From positions 1-20,666 of the forward strand of contig CAOKHR010000008.1 of NCBI GenBank assembly GCA_948468325.1: DNA of 20,666 nt. Direction: 5' to 3'. A program made the position numbers and the translations under genes. Every line of letters begins with the position of its first letter. Positions within the stretch are counted from its first letter, which is position 1. The notes beneath the pieces are model-generated. The model ran no database searches, was not told where the DNA came from, and saw only the letters and a list, made by a program, of their open reading frames with translations. The DNA comes from an uncultured Lachnospiraceae bacterium (GTDB lineage Bacteria; Bacillota; Clostridia; Lachnospirales; Lachnospiraceae). Shown here piece after piece: positions 1-8,153 of this stretch.

Positions 1-266
1 TATCATGGGCAAGTGCCGGTGGTCTTGGTTTCAGAGGTTCAAGGAAATCTACTCCGTATGCTGCACAGGTAGCAGCTGAAACAGCTACGAAAGCAGCTTT
101 GATTCATGGCTTAAAATCAGTAGATGTTATGGTAAAAGGACCGGGTTCAGGAAGAGAAGCAGCAATCCGCGCGCTTTCTGCATGCGGTCTTGAAGTGACA
201 AGTATCAGAGACGTAACACCAGTTCCTCATAATGGATGTCGTCCACCAAAACGCAGGAGAGTTTAA
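1..266 (+). CDS. rpsK: 30S ribosomal protein S11, C-terminal part (5' end outside window)
   Basis: Reading from base 3 gives 87 codons ending in TAA at 264-266. The protein is S11, a 30S platform protein that contacts 16S rRNA near the mRNA exit region. It is recognised by the run [17 protein letters not shown] near the window start, the [17 protein letters not shown] segment, and the signature C-terminus [19 protein letters not shown]11 is normally about 130 aa, so roughly the first third is missing only because the window begins inside the gene. It lies 27 bp upstream of rpsD in the standard S13-S11-S4-alpha-L17 order, so it is cotranscribed with the genes that follow. I see no frame damage. 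Confidence 0.97.
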   Translation, partial: SWASAGGLGFRGSRKSTPYAAQVAAETATKAALIHGLKSVDVMVKGPGSGREAAIRALSACGLEVTSIRDVTPVPHNGCRPPKRRRV

Positions 267-293
267 TCAATCTAATAGGAGGGATAGTCAAAG

Positions 294-887
294 ATGGCAG
301 TTAACAGAGTTCCTGTTCTTAAAAGATGCAGATCACTGGGATTAGATCCGGTTTATTTAGGAATAGATAAAAAGTCTAACAGAGAATTAAAAAGAGCAAA
401 CAGAAAGATTTCCGAATATGGACTTCAGCTGAGAGAAAAACAGAAAGCAAAATTTATTTACGGCGTATTAGAGAAGCCTTTCCATACCTATTATGAAAAA
501 GCTGACAAGATGAAGGGTATGACAGGTGAAAATCTTATGATTATGCTGGAGAGCAGACTTGACAACGTAATTTTCCGTCTGGGATTTGCAAGGACGAGAA
601 GAGAATCCAGACAGATTGTAGGTCATAAGTTTGTTACAGTAAATGGAAAATGCGTAAATATTCCATCTTACAGAGTAAAAGCCGGAGATGAAATCGAAAT
701 CAGAGAAAAGAGCAAAGGACTTCAGAGATTTAAAGATATTATGGAGGTAACAGGCGGAAGATTAGTTCCGGAGTGGCTGGATGCAGACACAGAGAATTTA
801 AAAGGAACCGTAAAAGAATTACCTTCCAGAGATCAGATTGATGTACCTGTTGATGAAATGCTTATCGTCGAGTTATATAGTAAGTAA
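294..887 (+). CDS. rpsD: 30S ribosomal protein S4 (zinc-free type)
   Basis: S4 is a primary 16S rRNA-binding protein that nucleates assembly of the 30S body and helps control decoding fidelity. The 197-aa product starts at ATG 294, 11 nt after AGGAGG (277-282). Residues 1-85 form the S4 N-terminal region. It lacks the four-cysteine zinc knuckle found in many S4 proteins (only Cys12 remains near the start), so this is the C-minus form. Residues about 88-150 are the S4 RNA-binding fold, including LESRLDNVIFRLGFARTR, RQIVGHKFVTVNGK and RVKAGDEIEIREKSK. The gene sits between rpsK and rpoA, with 148 bp to the rpoA start. In some Firmicutes rpsD is unlinked from the alpha operon, but here it keeps the operon position. 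Confidence 0.97.
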   Translation: MAVNRVPVLKRCRSLGLDPVYLGIDKKSNRELKRANRKISEYGLQLREKQKAKFIYGVLEKPFHTYYEKADKMKGMTGENLMIMLESRLDNVIFRLGFARTRRESRQIVGHKFVTVNGKCVNIPSYRVKAGDEIEIREKSKGLQRFKDIMEVTGGRLVPEWLDADTENLKGTVKELPSRDQIDVPVDEMLIVELYSK

Positions 888-923
888 TATGGGCTGCGGT
901 TGAGATAGGTATATACCCGAATA

Positions 924-1021
924 AGGAGGTACCCGCAGGGCACATGTTTGCCGCGCTGCGCGGGCAGTAATGAGGAGGCACCCGCAGGGCACACATATGC
1001 CACGCTGCGCGGGCAGTAATG
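924..1021 (+). repeat. 49-bp tandem duplication of a hairpin plus Shine-Dalgarno module ahead of rpoA
   Basis: Two direct copies (924-972 and 973-1021) match at 44 of 49 positions. Each copy begins with AGGAGG, and a third AGGAGG follows at 1022-1027, giving three SD-like hexamers exactly 49 bp apart. Each copy contains a GC-rich hairpin: CCCGC pairs with GCGGG at the outside and GGCA with TGCC at the inside, around a 6-nt loop. The five differences between copies fall in or near loops and unpaired positions, so both hairpins remain foldable. Only the third AGGAGG is well spaced for rpoA. The block is more GC-rich than its surroundings. Confidence 0.85.
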
Positions 1022-1035
1022 AGGAGGGCTTTGTA

Positions 1036-1998
1036 GTGTTTGATTTTGAAAAACCGAAAATTGAAATTGCTGAAATTTCAGAAGACAAAAAGTATGGAAG
1101 ATTTATTGTGGAACCGTTAGAGCGAGGTTATGGTACGACATTGGGTAATTCTCTGAGAAGAATTATGCTCTCTTCCTTACCAGGTGCAGCGGTAAGCCAG
1201 GTAAAAATTGATGGTGTGTTACACGAGTTCAGTTCCATTCCGGGCGTGAAAGAGGATGTGACTGAGATCATCATGAATATCAAGAATCTTGCACTTAAGA
1301 ATACATGTCCGACAGATGAGCCAAAAGTTGCTTACATTGAATTTGAGGGTGAAGGCGTTGTTACGGCTGCCGATATTCAGGCAGATCCTGACATTCAGAT
1401 TTTGAATCCAGATTTGGTAATCGCAAATTTGAACGGAGGAGCTGACTGCAGGCTTTATATGGAGCTTACAATTACAAAAGGCAGAGGATATGTCAGCTCG
1501 GAAAAGAATAAATCAGAAGACGTGCCGATTGGCATGATTGCGATTGATTCTATTTATACTCCGGTTGAGCGTGTAAATCTGACAGTTGAAAATACACGTG
1601 TCGGTCAGATTACTGATTATGATAAACTCACATTAGATGTATTTACCAATGGTACATTGGAACCGGACGAGGCAGTAAGTCTGGCTGCCAAGGTTCTGAG
1701 TGAGCATTTGAGCCTTTTCATCAACCTTTCTGAGACAGCAATGTCAGCAGAGGTTATGGTAGAAAAGGAAGATGACGCAAAAGGAAAAGTCCTGGAGATG
1801 AATATTGACGAACTGGAATTGTCTGTACGTTCTTACAACTGCTTAAAGAGGGCAGGAATTAATACGGTAGAAGAACTTACAAACCGTACACCGGAAGACA
1901 TGATGAAAGTTCGCAACCTTGGACGTAAGTCATTGGAAGAAGTGCTGGCAAAGTTAAAAGAATTAGGTCTTCAGCTTAACCAGAGCGAAGATTTATAA
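1036..1998 (+). CDS. rpoA: DNA-directed RNA polymerase alpha subunit
   Basis: Alpha dimerises to nucleate assembly of RNA polymerase, and its C-terminal domain contacts UP elements and activators. I choose GTG 1036, which gives 320 aa beginning [16 protein letters not shown] at 1022-1027 lies 8 nt upstream. The longer in-frame ATG at 970 would translate through the hairpin repeat and add 22 non-homologous residues. The N-terminal domain (about 1-230) includes [21 protein letters not shown] and the [17 protein letters not shown] segment. An acidic linker follows at about 238-255. The C-terminal domain (about 257-315) has the helix-hairpin-helix run [20 protein letters not shown] and [15 protein letters not shown]. 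The length is normal for the family. Confidence 0.97.
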   Translation: MFDFEKPKIEIAEISEDKKYGRFIVEPLERGYGTTLGNSLRRIMLSSLPGAAVSQVKIDGVLHEFSSIPGVKEDVTEIIMNIKNLALKNTCPTDEPKVAYIEFEGEGVVTAADIQADPDIQILNPDLVIANLNGGADCRLYMELTITKGRGYVSSEKNKSEDVPIGMIAIDSIYTPVERVNLTVENTRVGQITDYDKLTLDVFTNGTLEPDEAVSLAAKVLSEHLSLFINLSETAMSAEVMVEKEDDAKGKVLEMNIDELELSVRSYNCLKRAGINTVEELTNRTPEDMMKVRNLGRKSLEEVLAKLKELGLQLNQSEDL

Positions 1999-2138
1999 AA
2001 TAGAAGCGGCTGGTTCCATAAGCCCAAAGAGCGGGAATAAGTCGGCTCCATGAAAGCGTGGAGGCAACTAAACAGGATAGCATTCGATAAGTAAGACCGA
2101 AGTGTGTGTCGGATGTTCCACAAAACGGAGGATTGAAA
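1999..2138 (+). other. Structured spacer between rpoA and rplQ (possible mRNA leader)
   Basis: This 140-nt spacer is long for a ribosomal-protein operon. It holds a clean hairpin, CTCCATG (2046-2052) with CGTGGAG (2057-2063) around AAAG, giving seven pairs including one wobble. A smaller one is CCGA (2097-2100) with TCGG (2109-2112). No ORF with a credible start is present, and no U-tract follows either stem, so these are not terminators. GGAGG at 2127-2131 is the rplQ ribosome binding site. The role is unknown. It could be a processing site or a regulatory leader for L17. Confidence 0.45.
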
Positions 2139-2675
2139 ATGGCTAAATATAGAAAATTAAGCAGAACTTCATCACAGAGAAAGGCTCTTTTAAGAGGCCA
2201 GGTAACGTCATTAATCTATAATGGAAAAATCGTTACTACAGAAGCAAAAGCAAAAGAAGTTCGTAAGATTGCAGAAAGCATTATTGCAAAAGCAATCAAA
2301 GAAAAAGATAATTACGAAGAAGTTACCGTAAAGGCAAAAGTTGCGAGGAAAGACAAAGACGGCAAGAGAGTGAAAGAAGTTGTAGACGGTAAGAAAGTTA
2401 CTGTTTATGATGAAGTAGATAAGACAATCAAAAAAGATATGCCTTCCCGTCTTCATGCAAGAAGAGAGATCTTAAAAGTTCTCTATCCGGTAACGGAAGT
2501 TCCGAAAGAGGGACAGGGCAGAAAGAAGAATACAAAGGAAGTAGATCTTGTTGCAAAATTATTTGATGAGATTGCTCCGAAATATGCAGACCGTAACGGC
2601 GGATATACAAGAATTGTTAAAATCGGCCAGCGGAAAGGCGATGGCGCCCTGGAAGTTCTGTTAGAGCTTGTATAA
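2139..2675 (+). CDS. rplQ: 50S ribosomal protein L17 (long clostridial form)
   Basis: L17 is a 23S rRNA-binding protein located near the peptide exit tunnel. I choose ATG 2139, 7 nt after GGAGG (2127-2131), which gives 178 aa starting [20 protein letters not shown]. An upstream in-frame start at 2106 has no good SD and adds non-homologous residues. The core motifs are present: [18 protein letters not shown] at the N-terminus, [13 protein letters not shown] in the middle, and [25 protein letters not shown] at the C-terminus. Typical L17 is about 115-130 aa. The extra length comes mainly from a Lys/Val-rich insertion at residues about 55-100, which I recall as common in Lachnospiraceae. It is the last gene of the alpha operon. 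Confidence 0.96.
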   Translation: MAKYRKLSRTSSQRKALLRGQVTSLIYNGKIVTTEAKAKEVRKIAESIIAKAIKEKDNYEEVTVKAKVARKDKDGKRVKEVVDGKKVTVYDEVDKTIKKDMPSRLHARREILKVLYPVTEVPKEGQGRKKNTKEVDLVAKLFDEIAPKYADRNGGYTRIVKIGQRKGDGALEVLLELV

Positions 2676-2682
2676 TGATAAT

Positions 2683-2712
2683 AAAAACTCCGGTTTTAAA
2701 CCGGAGTTTTTT
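2683..2712 (+). terminator. Intrinsic terminator of the alpha ribosomal operon
   Basis: AAAAACTCCGG (2683-2693) pairs with CCGGAGTTTTTT (2701-2712) around a short TTTTAAA loop, and the 3' arm is itself a run of six T. It lies 8 bp after the rplQ stop and separates the ribosomal operon from lgt. Confidence 0.93.
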
Positions 2713-2742
2713 GTCAAATGGATATTTTAAGAGGAGGAGAAC

Positions 2743-3507
2743 ATGCTACCTGAATTATTTTCTATTGGGCCGGTTACGGTTTACAGTTATGGACTGATGA
2801 CGGCTATTGCAATCATTGCAGCGATCGGAATGGGAGAATATCAGCTGAAAAAAACCGGACTTGCAGAAGAAGGGTTCTTTTTCGGAATGGGTATTGCCTG
2901 CGTGATTGGAGGATATGCATCTTCCAAGATTCTTTTCTGGATTACGATTTTACCGGAGATTATAGAAAATCCGGCCAGACTGTTGGATTTTACAAGTGGT
3001 TATGTAGTATATGGCGGTTTGATTGGCGGTGTATTGACAGCGTATGTTTACTGCAGAAAGAAAAAAGTGGATTTTTGGAAAGCGTTTGACCTTGTAGCGC
3101 CTTTTGTTGCACTTGCACAGTGCATCGGAAGAGTGGGATGTTTTCTTGCCGGTTGCTGTTATGGACAGCCGACAGAGAGTGTATTCGGCGTAGTGTTCCA
3201 TGATTCTTCATACGCTCCGCCGGGTGTAAAATTATTTCCGGTTCAGCTGCTTTCTTCCGGATTAAATCTGTTGAATTGTCTGATTTTGTATTTTCTGTGG
3301 AAAAAGACGAATTTAAAAAAGGGATGTGTAGGAGCGTTTTATATTATAAACTACAGCGTAGGACGGTTCTTTTTGGAATATCTCCGCGGAGATTTGGAAC
3401 GCGGCACTGTGGGAATATTGTCAACATCGCAGTTTATTTCTATCTTTACGCTTGCAGTGGGGGTGATTCTGCTTGCTGTGCGAATGAGAGCACGGAGGAC
3501 GGATTAG
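2743..3507 (+). CDS. lgt: Prolipoprotein diacylglyceryl transferase family protein (variant active-site motifs)
   Basis: Lgt transfers diacylglycerol from phosphatidylglycerol to the lipobox cysteine of preprolipoproteins at the outer face of the cytoplasmic membrane. The 254-aa product starts at ATG 2743 behind an overlapping GAGGAGGAG. It is a multi-pass membrane protein with hydrophobic stretches at about 15-33, 45-70, 85-103, 115-138, 170-186 and 225-246. Family marks are the N-terminal SIGPVTVYSYGLM, YGGLIGG (90-96), and GRVGCFLAGCCYG (129-141), which aligns with the Lgt signature GRxGNFxNxExxG. The essential Arg of that motif is present (R130). The positions of E. coli H103 and E151 appear as Y90 and C138. 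Such CCYG variants are common in this family, so activity is likely but not certain. The gene converges on the kinase gene downstream with 14 bp between stops. Confidence 0.88.
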   Translation: MLPELFSIGPVTVYSYGLMTAIAIIAAIGMGEYQLKKTGLAEEGFFFGMGIACVIGGYASSKILFWITILPEIIENPARLLDFTSGYVVYGGLIGGVLTAYVYCRKKKVDFWKAFDLVAPFVALAQCIGRVGCFLAGCCYGQPTESVFGVVFHDSSYAPPGVKLFPVQLLSSGLNLLNCLILYFLWKKTNLKKGCVGAFYIINYSVGRFFLEYLRGDLERGTVGILSTSQFISIFTLAVGVILLAVRMRARRTD

Positions 3508-3521
3508 AGCGTGTTTGAAAA

Positions 3522-4943
3522 TTAATCGTCCTCCGGCTGGTACAGCGGCAGTGAAAAGATAAATTCTGTTCCAACGCCTTCTGTGCTGATAACATTGATA
3601 TTTTCTTTGTGTGACTGAATAATTTCTTTTACAATGGCCAGGCCTAAACCTGTGCCTTTTTTGTCTTTACCGCGTGATAAATCGGTTTTATAAAAACGTT
3701 CCCAGATTTTTCCGAGACTTTCTTTGGGAATTCCGATGCCTTTGTCTTTGACAGCGACAAATATTTTCTCATTTTTTACTGTAGTTTCAATTGTGATAAC
3801 AGAATCAGAGTGGGAAAATTTGATTGCATTGTCAATCAGATTGTATATAACTCGCTGAATTTTTCCCATATCTGCACAGGTAAAGAGAGTCTGTCCTGTG
3901 AGTATTAATTCAAAAGTAATCCGCTTGTTTTTACAGATGCCTTCAAAGGTCTGCACAGTCAGCTTGATTGTGTTGTTAATATCAAAAGTAGAAATATCTA
4001 AGAGCGTGCCGCGTAAATTGTATTGGTTAAGTTCTAAGAGCCCTGCCGTCAGTTTATTGAGCCGCTCTGTTTCAAAAAGTATAATTTTTAAATATTTTTC
4101 CTGATTTTCTACAGGTATGGTGCCGTCTAACATAGCTTCCACATAGCCTTTTACAGAAGTCAGAGGAGAACGGAAATCATGGGACACATTTGAGACGAAT
4201 TTACGCTGATCCTCCTCTAAAGTATTCAGTTCGTTTGCCATATAAGTTAAAGATGCGGCAAGATAACCGATTTCATCATTTGTATGAATATCTACAGGAT
4301 GGTCAAATTTGCCGGAAGCATATTCGCTGGCAGCCTTTGCAATTTTTTTGACTGGAAGGATAATCGTATAGGTAAAAATGGCAAGCAGTACAAAGGCACA
4401 TAAAAACAGTATAAGCAGAGTGAGGTATGCGATTTTAATGATACCATTGTTATACGAAAGCAGCATATGTAACGGTTTGTGTATAATTATGTAACCCTTG
4501 ACTTTGTAATTGATGGAAATCGGGGCATATACACTAAGCTGTTCATCCTCAAAATATTTGTAAAAATAACCGGTTTGATAATATTTATGCTGAAAATCAC
4601 CAATATTAAAATCACTGATATTTTCAAGGTTAAAAAGATCTGTTTTTTTTCTGGAATTTACCAGAATATCACCGCCTGTATCAACGACCCAGATTTGGGA
4701 TGCCAGGTAGACATCCAATGCTTTTAGGCGATCTTCAAAATCTGTCAGTGTAATGTTGTTGCTGTAATAGCTCACGGCATAATCGGAGGCTATTAAGTTC
4801 GCCTCTTTGTACAGATTGGAAGCTTCTTTGGATTTGACATAGTCAAGCATAAGATGTGAAGTAATGGTAGAAACTACAACAAATCCAAGAATTCCAAACA
4901 GCAGATAGCCGAGAAACAACTTGGGATAAATCGTTTTTTTCAT
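3522..4943 (-). CDS. HAMP-domain sensor histidine kinase
   Basis: This membrane kinase autophosphorylates on His and passes the phosphate to the adjacent response regulator. From ATG 4943 it is 473 aa. TM1 is at about 9-30, an extracytoplasmic sensor region at about 31-168, TM2 at 170-194, HAMP at 195-247, and HisKA with SHDFRSPLTS (phospho-His H255). HATPase_c carries the N box NLIDNAIKF (368-376), DKGIGIP (400-406), and KGTGLGLAI (429-437). The H box is the DFRSP variant rather than ELRTP, which is frequent in clostridia. A GTG at 4952 overlaps the regulator stop codon as GTGA and is an alternative start, so the two genes are translationally coupled. The sensor domain does not reveal the ligand. 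Confidence 0.93.
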   Translation of the reverse strand: MKKTIYPKLFLGYLLFGILGFVVVSTITSHLMLDYVKSKEASNLYKEANLIASDYAVSYYSNNITLTDFEDRLKALDVYLASQIWVVDTGGDILVNSRKKTDLFNLENISDFNIGDFQHKYYQTGYFYKYFEDEQLSVYAPISINYKVKGYIIIHKPLHMLLSYNNGIIKIAYLTLLILFLCAFVLLAIFTYTIILPVKKIAKAASEYASGKFDHPVDIHTNDEIGYLAASLTYMANELNTLEEDQRKFVSNVSHDFRSPLTSVKGYVEAMLDGTIPVENQEKYLKIILFETERLNKLTAGLLELNQYNLRGTLLDISTFDINNTIKLTVQTFEGICKNKRITFELILTGQTLFTCADMGKIQRVIYNLIDNAIKFSHSDSVITIETTVKNEKIFVAVKDKGIGIPKESLGKIWERFYKTDLSRGKDKKGTGLGLAIVKEIIQSHKENINVISTEGVGTEFIFSLPLYQPEDD

Positions 4944-4948
4944 GCAGA

Positions 4949-5653
4949 TCACCCGTTTGCTTCAAATTTGTAACCGATTCCCCAGACAGTTGCGATGCTC
5001 CAGGAAGAGCTGTCGTTAATTTTTTCACGGAGACGTTTGACATGTACATCAACGGTGCGGGTATCACCGATATATTCATAGCCCCATATATGATCCAAAA
5101 GCTGTTCTCTGGTAAATACCTGATTCGGAGAGGCGGCAAGAAAATACAAAAGTTCAAGTTCTTTTGGCGGCATATCTACAGGGTGTCCGTGATATAGGAC
5201 GGAATAGTTGGAAAGATTTACCACCAGTCCCGGATATTCTACGCACTTGATGTCAGGAGCCGCCACATGGTTTTTCATTGCAGGCTGATAACGCCTTAGT
5301 ACGGCTTTTACACGCGCTACAAGTTCTTTCGAATCAAAGGGTTTCATAATATAGTCGTCTGCACCTAGCTCAAGGCCCAGTACTTTGTCAAAAATTTCCC
5401 CTTTCGCTGAAAGCATAATGATGGGAATATCCGATTTTGCACGGATTTCACGGCAGACCTGATAACCGTCTATGCCCGGAAGCATCAGGTCAAGTAAAAT
5501 CAGATTTGGAGAGTACTGTTCAAATGCAGTCAGCGCTTCCTCACCGTCATTTACCGTTTTTGTATCAAAACACTCTTTTGTCAGGTAGAGTGAAATCAGT
5601 TCTGCAATATTAACATCGTCATCGACAATTAAGATTTTTTGCTTTGCTGCCAT
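4949..5653 (-). CDS. OmpR/PhoP-family response regulator
   Basis: This is the DNA-binding partner of the kinase encoded immediately downstream. I choose ATG 5653, preceded by AAGGAGG with 6 nt spacing, which gives 234 aa. The longer reading runs back into the end of mutS2. The receiver domain (about 5-118) has the acidic pair D11/D12, phospho-acceptor D55 in LILLDLMLPG, S82 and K104 in YIMKPF. The C-terminal winged helix (about 140-232) contains PPKELELLYFLAASPNQVFTR and GDTRTVDVHVKRLREKI. Its gene starts 19 bp after mutS2, so mutS2, the regulator and the kinase look like one minus-strand operon. The regulon is unknown. Confidence 0.95.
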   Translation of the reverse strand: MAAKQKILIVDDDVNIAELISLYLTKECFDTKTVNDGEEALTAFEQYSPNLILLDLMLPGIDGYQVCREIRAKSDIPIIMLSAKGEIFDKVLGLELGADDYIMKPFDSKELVARVKAVLRRYQPAMKNHVAAPDIKCVEYPGLVVNLSNYSVLYHGHPVDMPPKELELLYFLAASPNQVFTREQLLDHIWGYEYIGDTRTVDVHVKRLREKINDSSSWSIATVWGIGYKFEANG

Positions 5654-5672
5654 AAAGACCTCCTTATAAAAA

Positions 5673-8060
5673 TTATTCCGTTTTGAATTCTGCGATGGTA
5701 ACACCCGCATCTCCCTCTCCTAATCCCCCGAGACGGAATGATTTGACGTATTTCTGGCGTTTTAAATGCTTTTGTACCGCATTTCGTAGGGCGCCGGTGC
5801 CTTTGCCGTGGACAATCCGTACGGAAGGAAGATGTGCAAGATAGGCATCGTCTAAATATTTGTCTAAAAGAGCAATTGCCTCATCTGTTGTCCTGCCGAT
5901 TAAATTGATTTCAGGAGACACAGAAATTGATTTGCTCATTTTAATTTTTCCGGCTCCTGTTTTGCTGAACTTTTTACTGTTTGTCAGTGTATCGTCTTCC
6001 AATAGTATCAAATCGTTTATATTGACCAGAGAGTTTAAGATGCCCATTTGGACGTACAAATCGCCTTTTGCATTCGGCAGTGTGTGGACAGTTCCTTTTA
6101 AATTCATGGAAAGTACTTTTACAGTATCACCGATACGAAGCTTTTTCGGCGCTTTTGTATTGGGTACGGCCATGTCCGGTTTGTCCTGAAGGTGTTTTTG
6201 CATATCGGACATTTTGCCGCGCAGACGGGAACGTTCTTTTTCCATCTCACTGACGGGAGCATGAATCTGCCCGAATTTATTGAAATTGCGGATGCTTTCA
6301 TCGGCAAAATCTTTTGCCTCTTTTAAAATGGAAAGCGCCTGTTCATTTGCTTCTTTTAGAATTTTGTCGCGTGTCTGGTCGATACGTTCCTGTTTCTGCT
6401 CTAATTTTTGTTTTAAGGATGCAATTTCTTTTCTGTAGCTGTCAACTGCTTCACGTTCACGCTCAATCGTTATGCGGCTGCTTTCCAGATCGGCAATCAG
6501 GTCTTCGAAGCTGGCTTTTGCGTCTGTAATCTGGCTTTTGGCATCTTCAATCAGCGAATCATCTAATCCGATTTTACTGGAGATTGCAAAAGCATTGCTT
6601 TTTCCGGGGATGCCGATTAACAGACGGTAAGTGGGGCTTAAAGTTTCGATGTTGAATTCACAGCAGGCATTTTCTACACCGTCTGTGGAAAGCGCAAATA
6701 TTTTAAGCTCACTGTAATGTGTAGTTGCCATGGTGCGAATCCCTTGTGCATGCAGCCTTGATAAAATAGATATGGCGAGAGCAGCGCCTTCTGTCGGGTC
6801 TGTTCCGGCGCAGAGTTCATCAAAAAGCACAAGAGAATTTTCGTTGGCATTTTTCAAAATAGAGACAATATTTGTCATATGGGAAGAGAAAGTGCTTAAA
6901 TTCTGTTCAATGCTCTGTTCATCACCGATGTCGGCAAAGACATCTTCAAAAACAGGGAGTGTGGAACGGTCATTGGCAGGAATATGAAGACCTGCCTGTC
7001 CCATTAAAGTAAAAAGACCGGCTGTTTTCAGCGATACGGTCTTGCCGCCTGTGTTTGGGCCGGTAATAACTAAAAGATCAAATGCGCCGCCTAACGTAAT
7101 GTCTATGGGAACTACTGTTTTTGCATTTAATAGAGGATGGCGGCCTTTGCGGATATTGATTTTTCCTTCCGTATTAAAGACAGGAGCAACCCCGTTATGC
7201 AGTTTGGCCAGCTGCGCTTTTGCAAAAATAAAATCAAGGGTTGTGAGAGCCCTGTAATTGTCATTTATGAATGCAGCATCTTCAAAAACATGGCTGCTTA
7301 AATTAGAAAGAATAACTTCAATTTCTTTGGCCTCTCTTAAAAAGAGCTCCTTTAATTCATTGTTCAGATTTACAACGGCAGACGGTTCTATAAATAAAGT
7401 GGAGCCGCTGGAGGACTGGTCGTGTACCAGACCGGGCACCTGATTTTTAGCGGCAGCTTTTACAGGAAGACAATATCTGTTATCGCGCATGGTAATAACG
7501 GAATCCTGCAGATAACCGCTGTTGTTTGCCTGATTCATGATTTTGTTAATCTGGGTGCGGATGCGTTCATTCATGCCGCCGATAGAGCGGCGGATTGATT
7601 TTAAGGTGCTGCTGGCATCGTCGCTGATTTCGTCTTCGGAAAGAATACAGCGCTTGATTTCATCATTTAAGGGTGTCAGGGGTTCTATTATATGAAACAG
7701 CTCATCCAGAGAGTCTTCTGCTTCGTCTTCGCGCTCCCTGCGGCCAAAATTTTTGGCACGTTTCGATACCTCCAATAGAGAACTGATTTGTAAAAATTCA
7801 GGAATGCTTAAGCTGCCGCCGGCCTCCAGGCGTTTGAGAGAAGCCGCTACCGGATGAATGCCGGAAAAGGAAAGGCTTCCTTTTTTGAAAATGCGCATAA
7901 GAGCATCTGCCGTCTGTTTCTGGGCGGCATTTATGGATGCAATGTCTGTCATAGGCAGCAGATTCCGGCACTGTTCTTTGGCAGACCGGCTGTATGCAAA
8001 GTCTGTTAAAGTTTCTATGATTTTGTCAAATTCTAATGTGTGCAATACTTTTTTGTTCAT
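5673..8060 (-). CDS. mutS2: Endonuclease MutS2 (ribosome-rescue and recombination ATPase)
   Basis: MutS2 is a MutS-family ATPase with a C-terminal Smr nuclease domain. It has been linked to suppression of homologous recombination and, in Bacillus, to splitting of collided ribosomes. From ATG 8060 (GAGG 6 nt upstream; a TTG at 8072 is less likely) it is 795 aa, a normal length. The MutS core and clamp occupy about 1-300. The ATPase has GPNTGGKT (334-341, Walker A), the ADIGDEQSIEQNLSTFSSH segment and VLFDELCAGTDP (411-422, Walker B). A long coiled coil covers about 515-640. A KOW-like segment (LRIGDTVKVLSMNLKGTV) follows, and the Smr domain (about 720-795) has VRIVHGKGTGALR. It lacks the MutS mismatch-recognition N-terminus, as expected for MutS2. 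Confidence 0.96.
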   Translation of the reverse strand: MNKKVLHTLEFDKIIETLTDFAYSRSAKEQCRNLLPMTDIASINAAQKQTADALMRIFKKGSLSFSGIHPVAASLKRLEAGGSLSIPEFLQISSLLEVSKRAKNFGRREREDEAEDSLDELFHIIEPLTPLNDEIKRCILSEDEISDDASSTLKSIRRSIGGMNERIRTQINKIMNQANNSGYLQDSVITMRDNRYCLPVKAAAKNQVPGLVHDQSSSGSTLFIEPSAVVNLNNELKELFLREAKEIEVILSNLSSHVFEDAAFINDNYRALTTLDFIFAKAQLAKLHNGVAPVFNTEGKINIRKGRHPLLNAKTVVPIDITLGGAFDLLVITGPNTGGKTVSLKTAGLFTLMGQAGLHIPANDRSTLPVFEDVFADIGDEQSIEQNLSTFSSHMTNIVSILKNANENSLVLFDELCAGTDPTEGAALAISILSRLHAQGIRTMATTHYSELKIFALSTDGVENACCEFNIETLSPTYRLLIGIPGKSNAFAISSKIGLDDSLIEDAKSQITDAKASFEDLIADLESSRITIEREREAVDSYRKEIASLKQKLEQKQERIDQTRDKILKEANEQALSILKEAKDFADESIRNFNKFGQIHAPVSEMEKERSRLRGKMSDMQKHLQDKPDMAVPNTKAPKKLRIGDTVKVLSMNLKGTVHTLPNAKGDLYVQMGILNSLVNINDLILLEDDTLTNSKKFSKTGAGKIKMSKSISVSPEINLIGRTTDEAIALLDKYLDDAYLAHLPSVRIVHGKGTGALRNAVQKHLKRQKYVKSFRLGGLGEGDAGVTIAEFKTE

Positions 8061-8109
8061 AATATTCCTCAATCCTGCAGTGTCTGATTTTCCAACACGC
8101 TATAATAAG

Positions 8110-8138
8110 ATTATACATTATCTTTTGCGGGTTTAAAA
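8110..8138 (-). promoter_or_regulatory. Possible promoter for the mutS2 operon
   Basis: On the minus strand a perfect TATAAT (8115-8110) has TTTTAA (8138-8133) 17 nt upstream. The -10 is ideal but the -35 is poor, and the region is AT-rich, so this is tentative. It lies about 50 nt upstream of the mutS2 ATG, in the spacer shared with the divergent + strand promoter. Confidence 0.4.
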
Positions 8139-8153
8139 GGAGAAAATAAAATC

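Noticed and set aside
873..1088. Minus-strand 71-codon frame over the rpoA leader
   Set aside because: It crosses the hairpin repeats and the rpoA start and has no SD or known relative.
2211..2456. Minus-strand frame within rplQ
   Set aside because: Phe/Cys-rich translation of a Lys-rich gene read backwards; no start signal.
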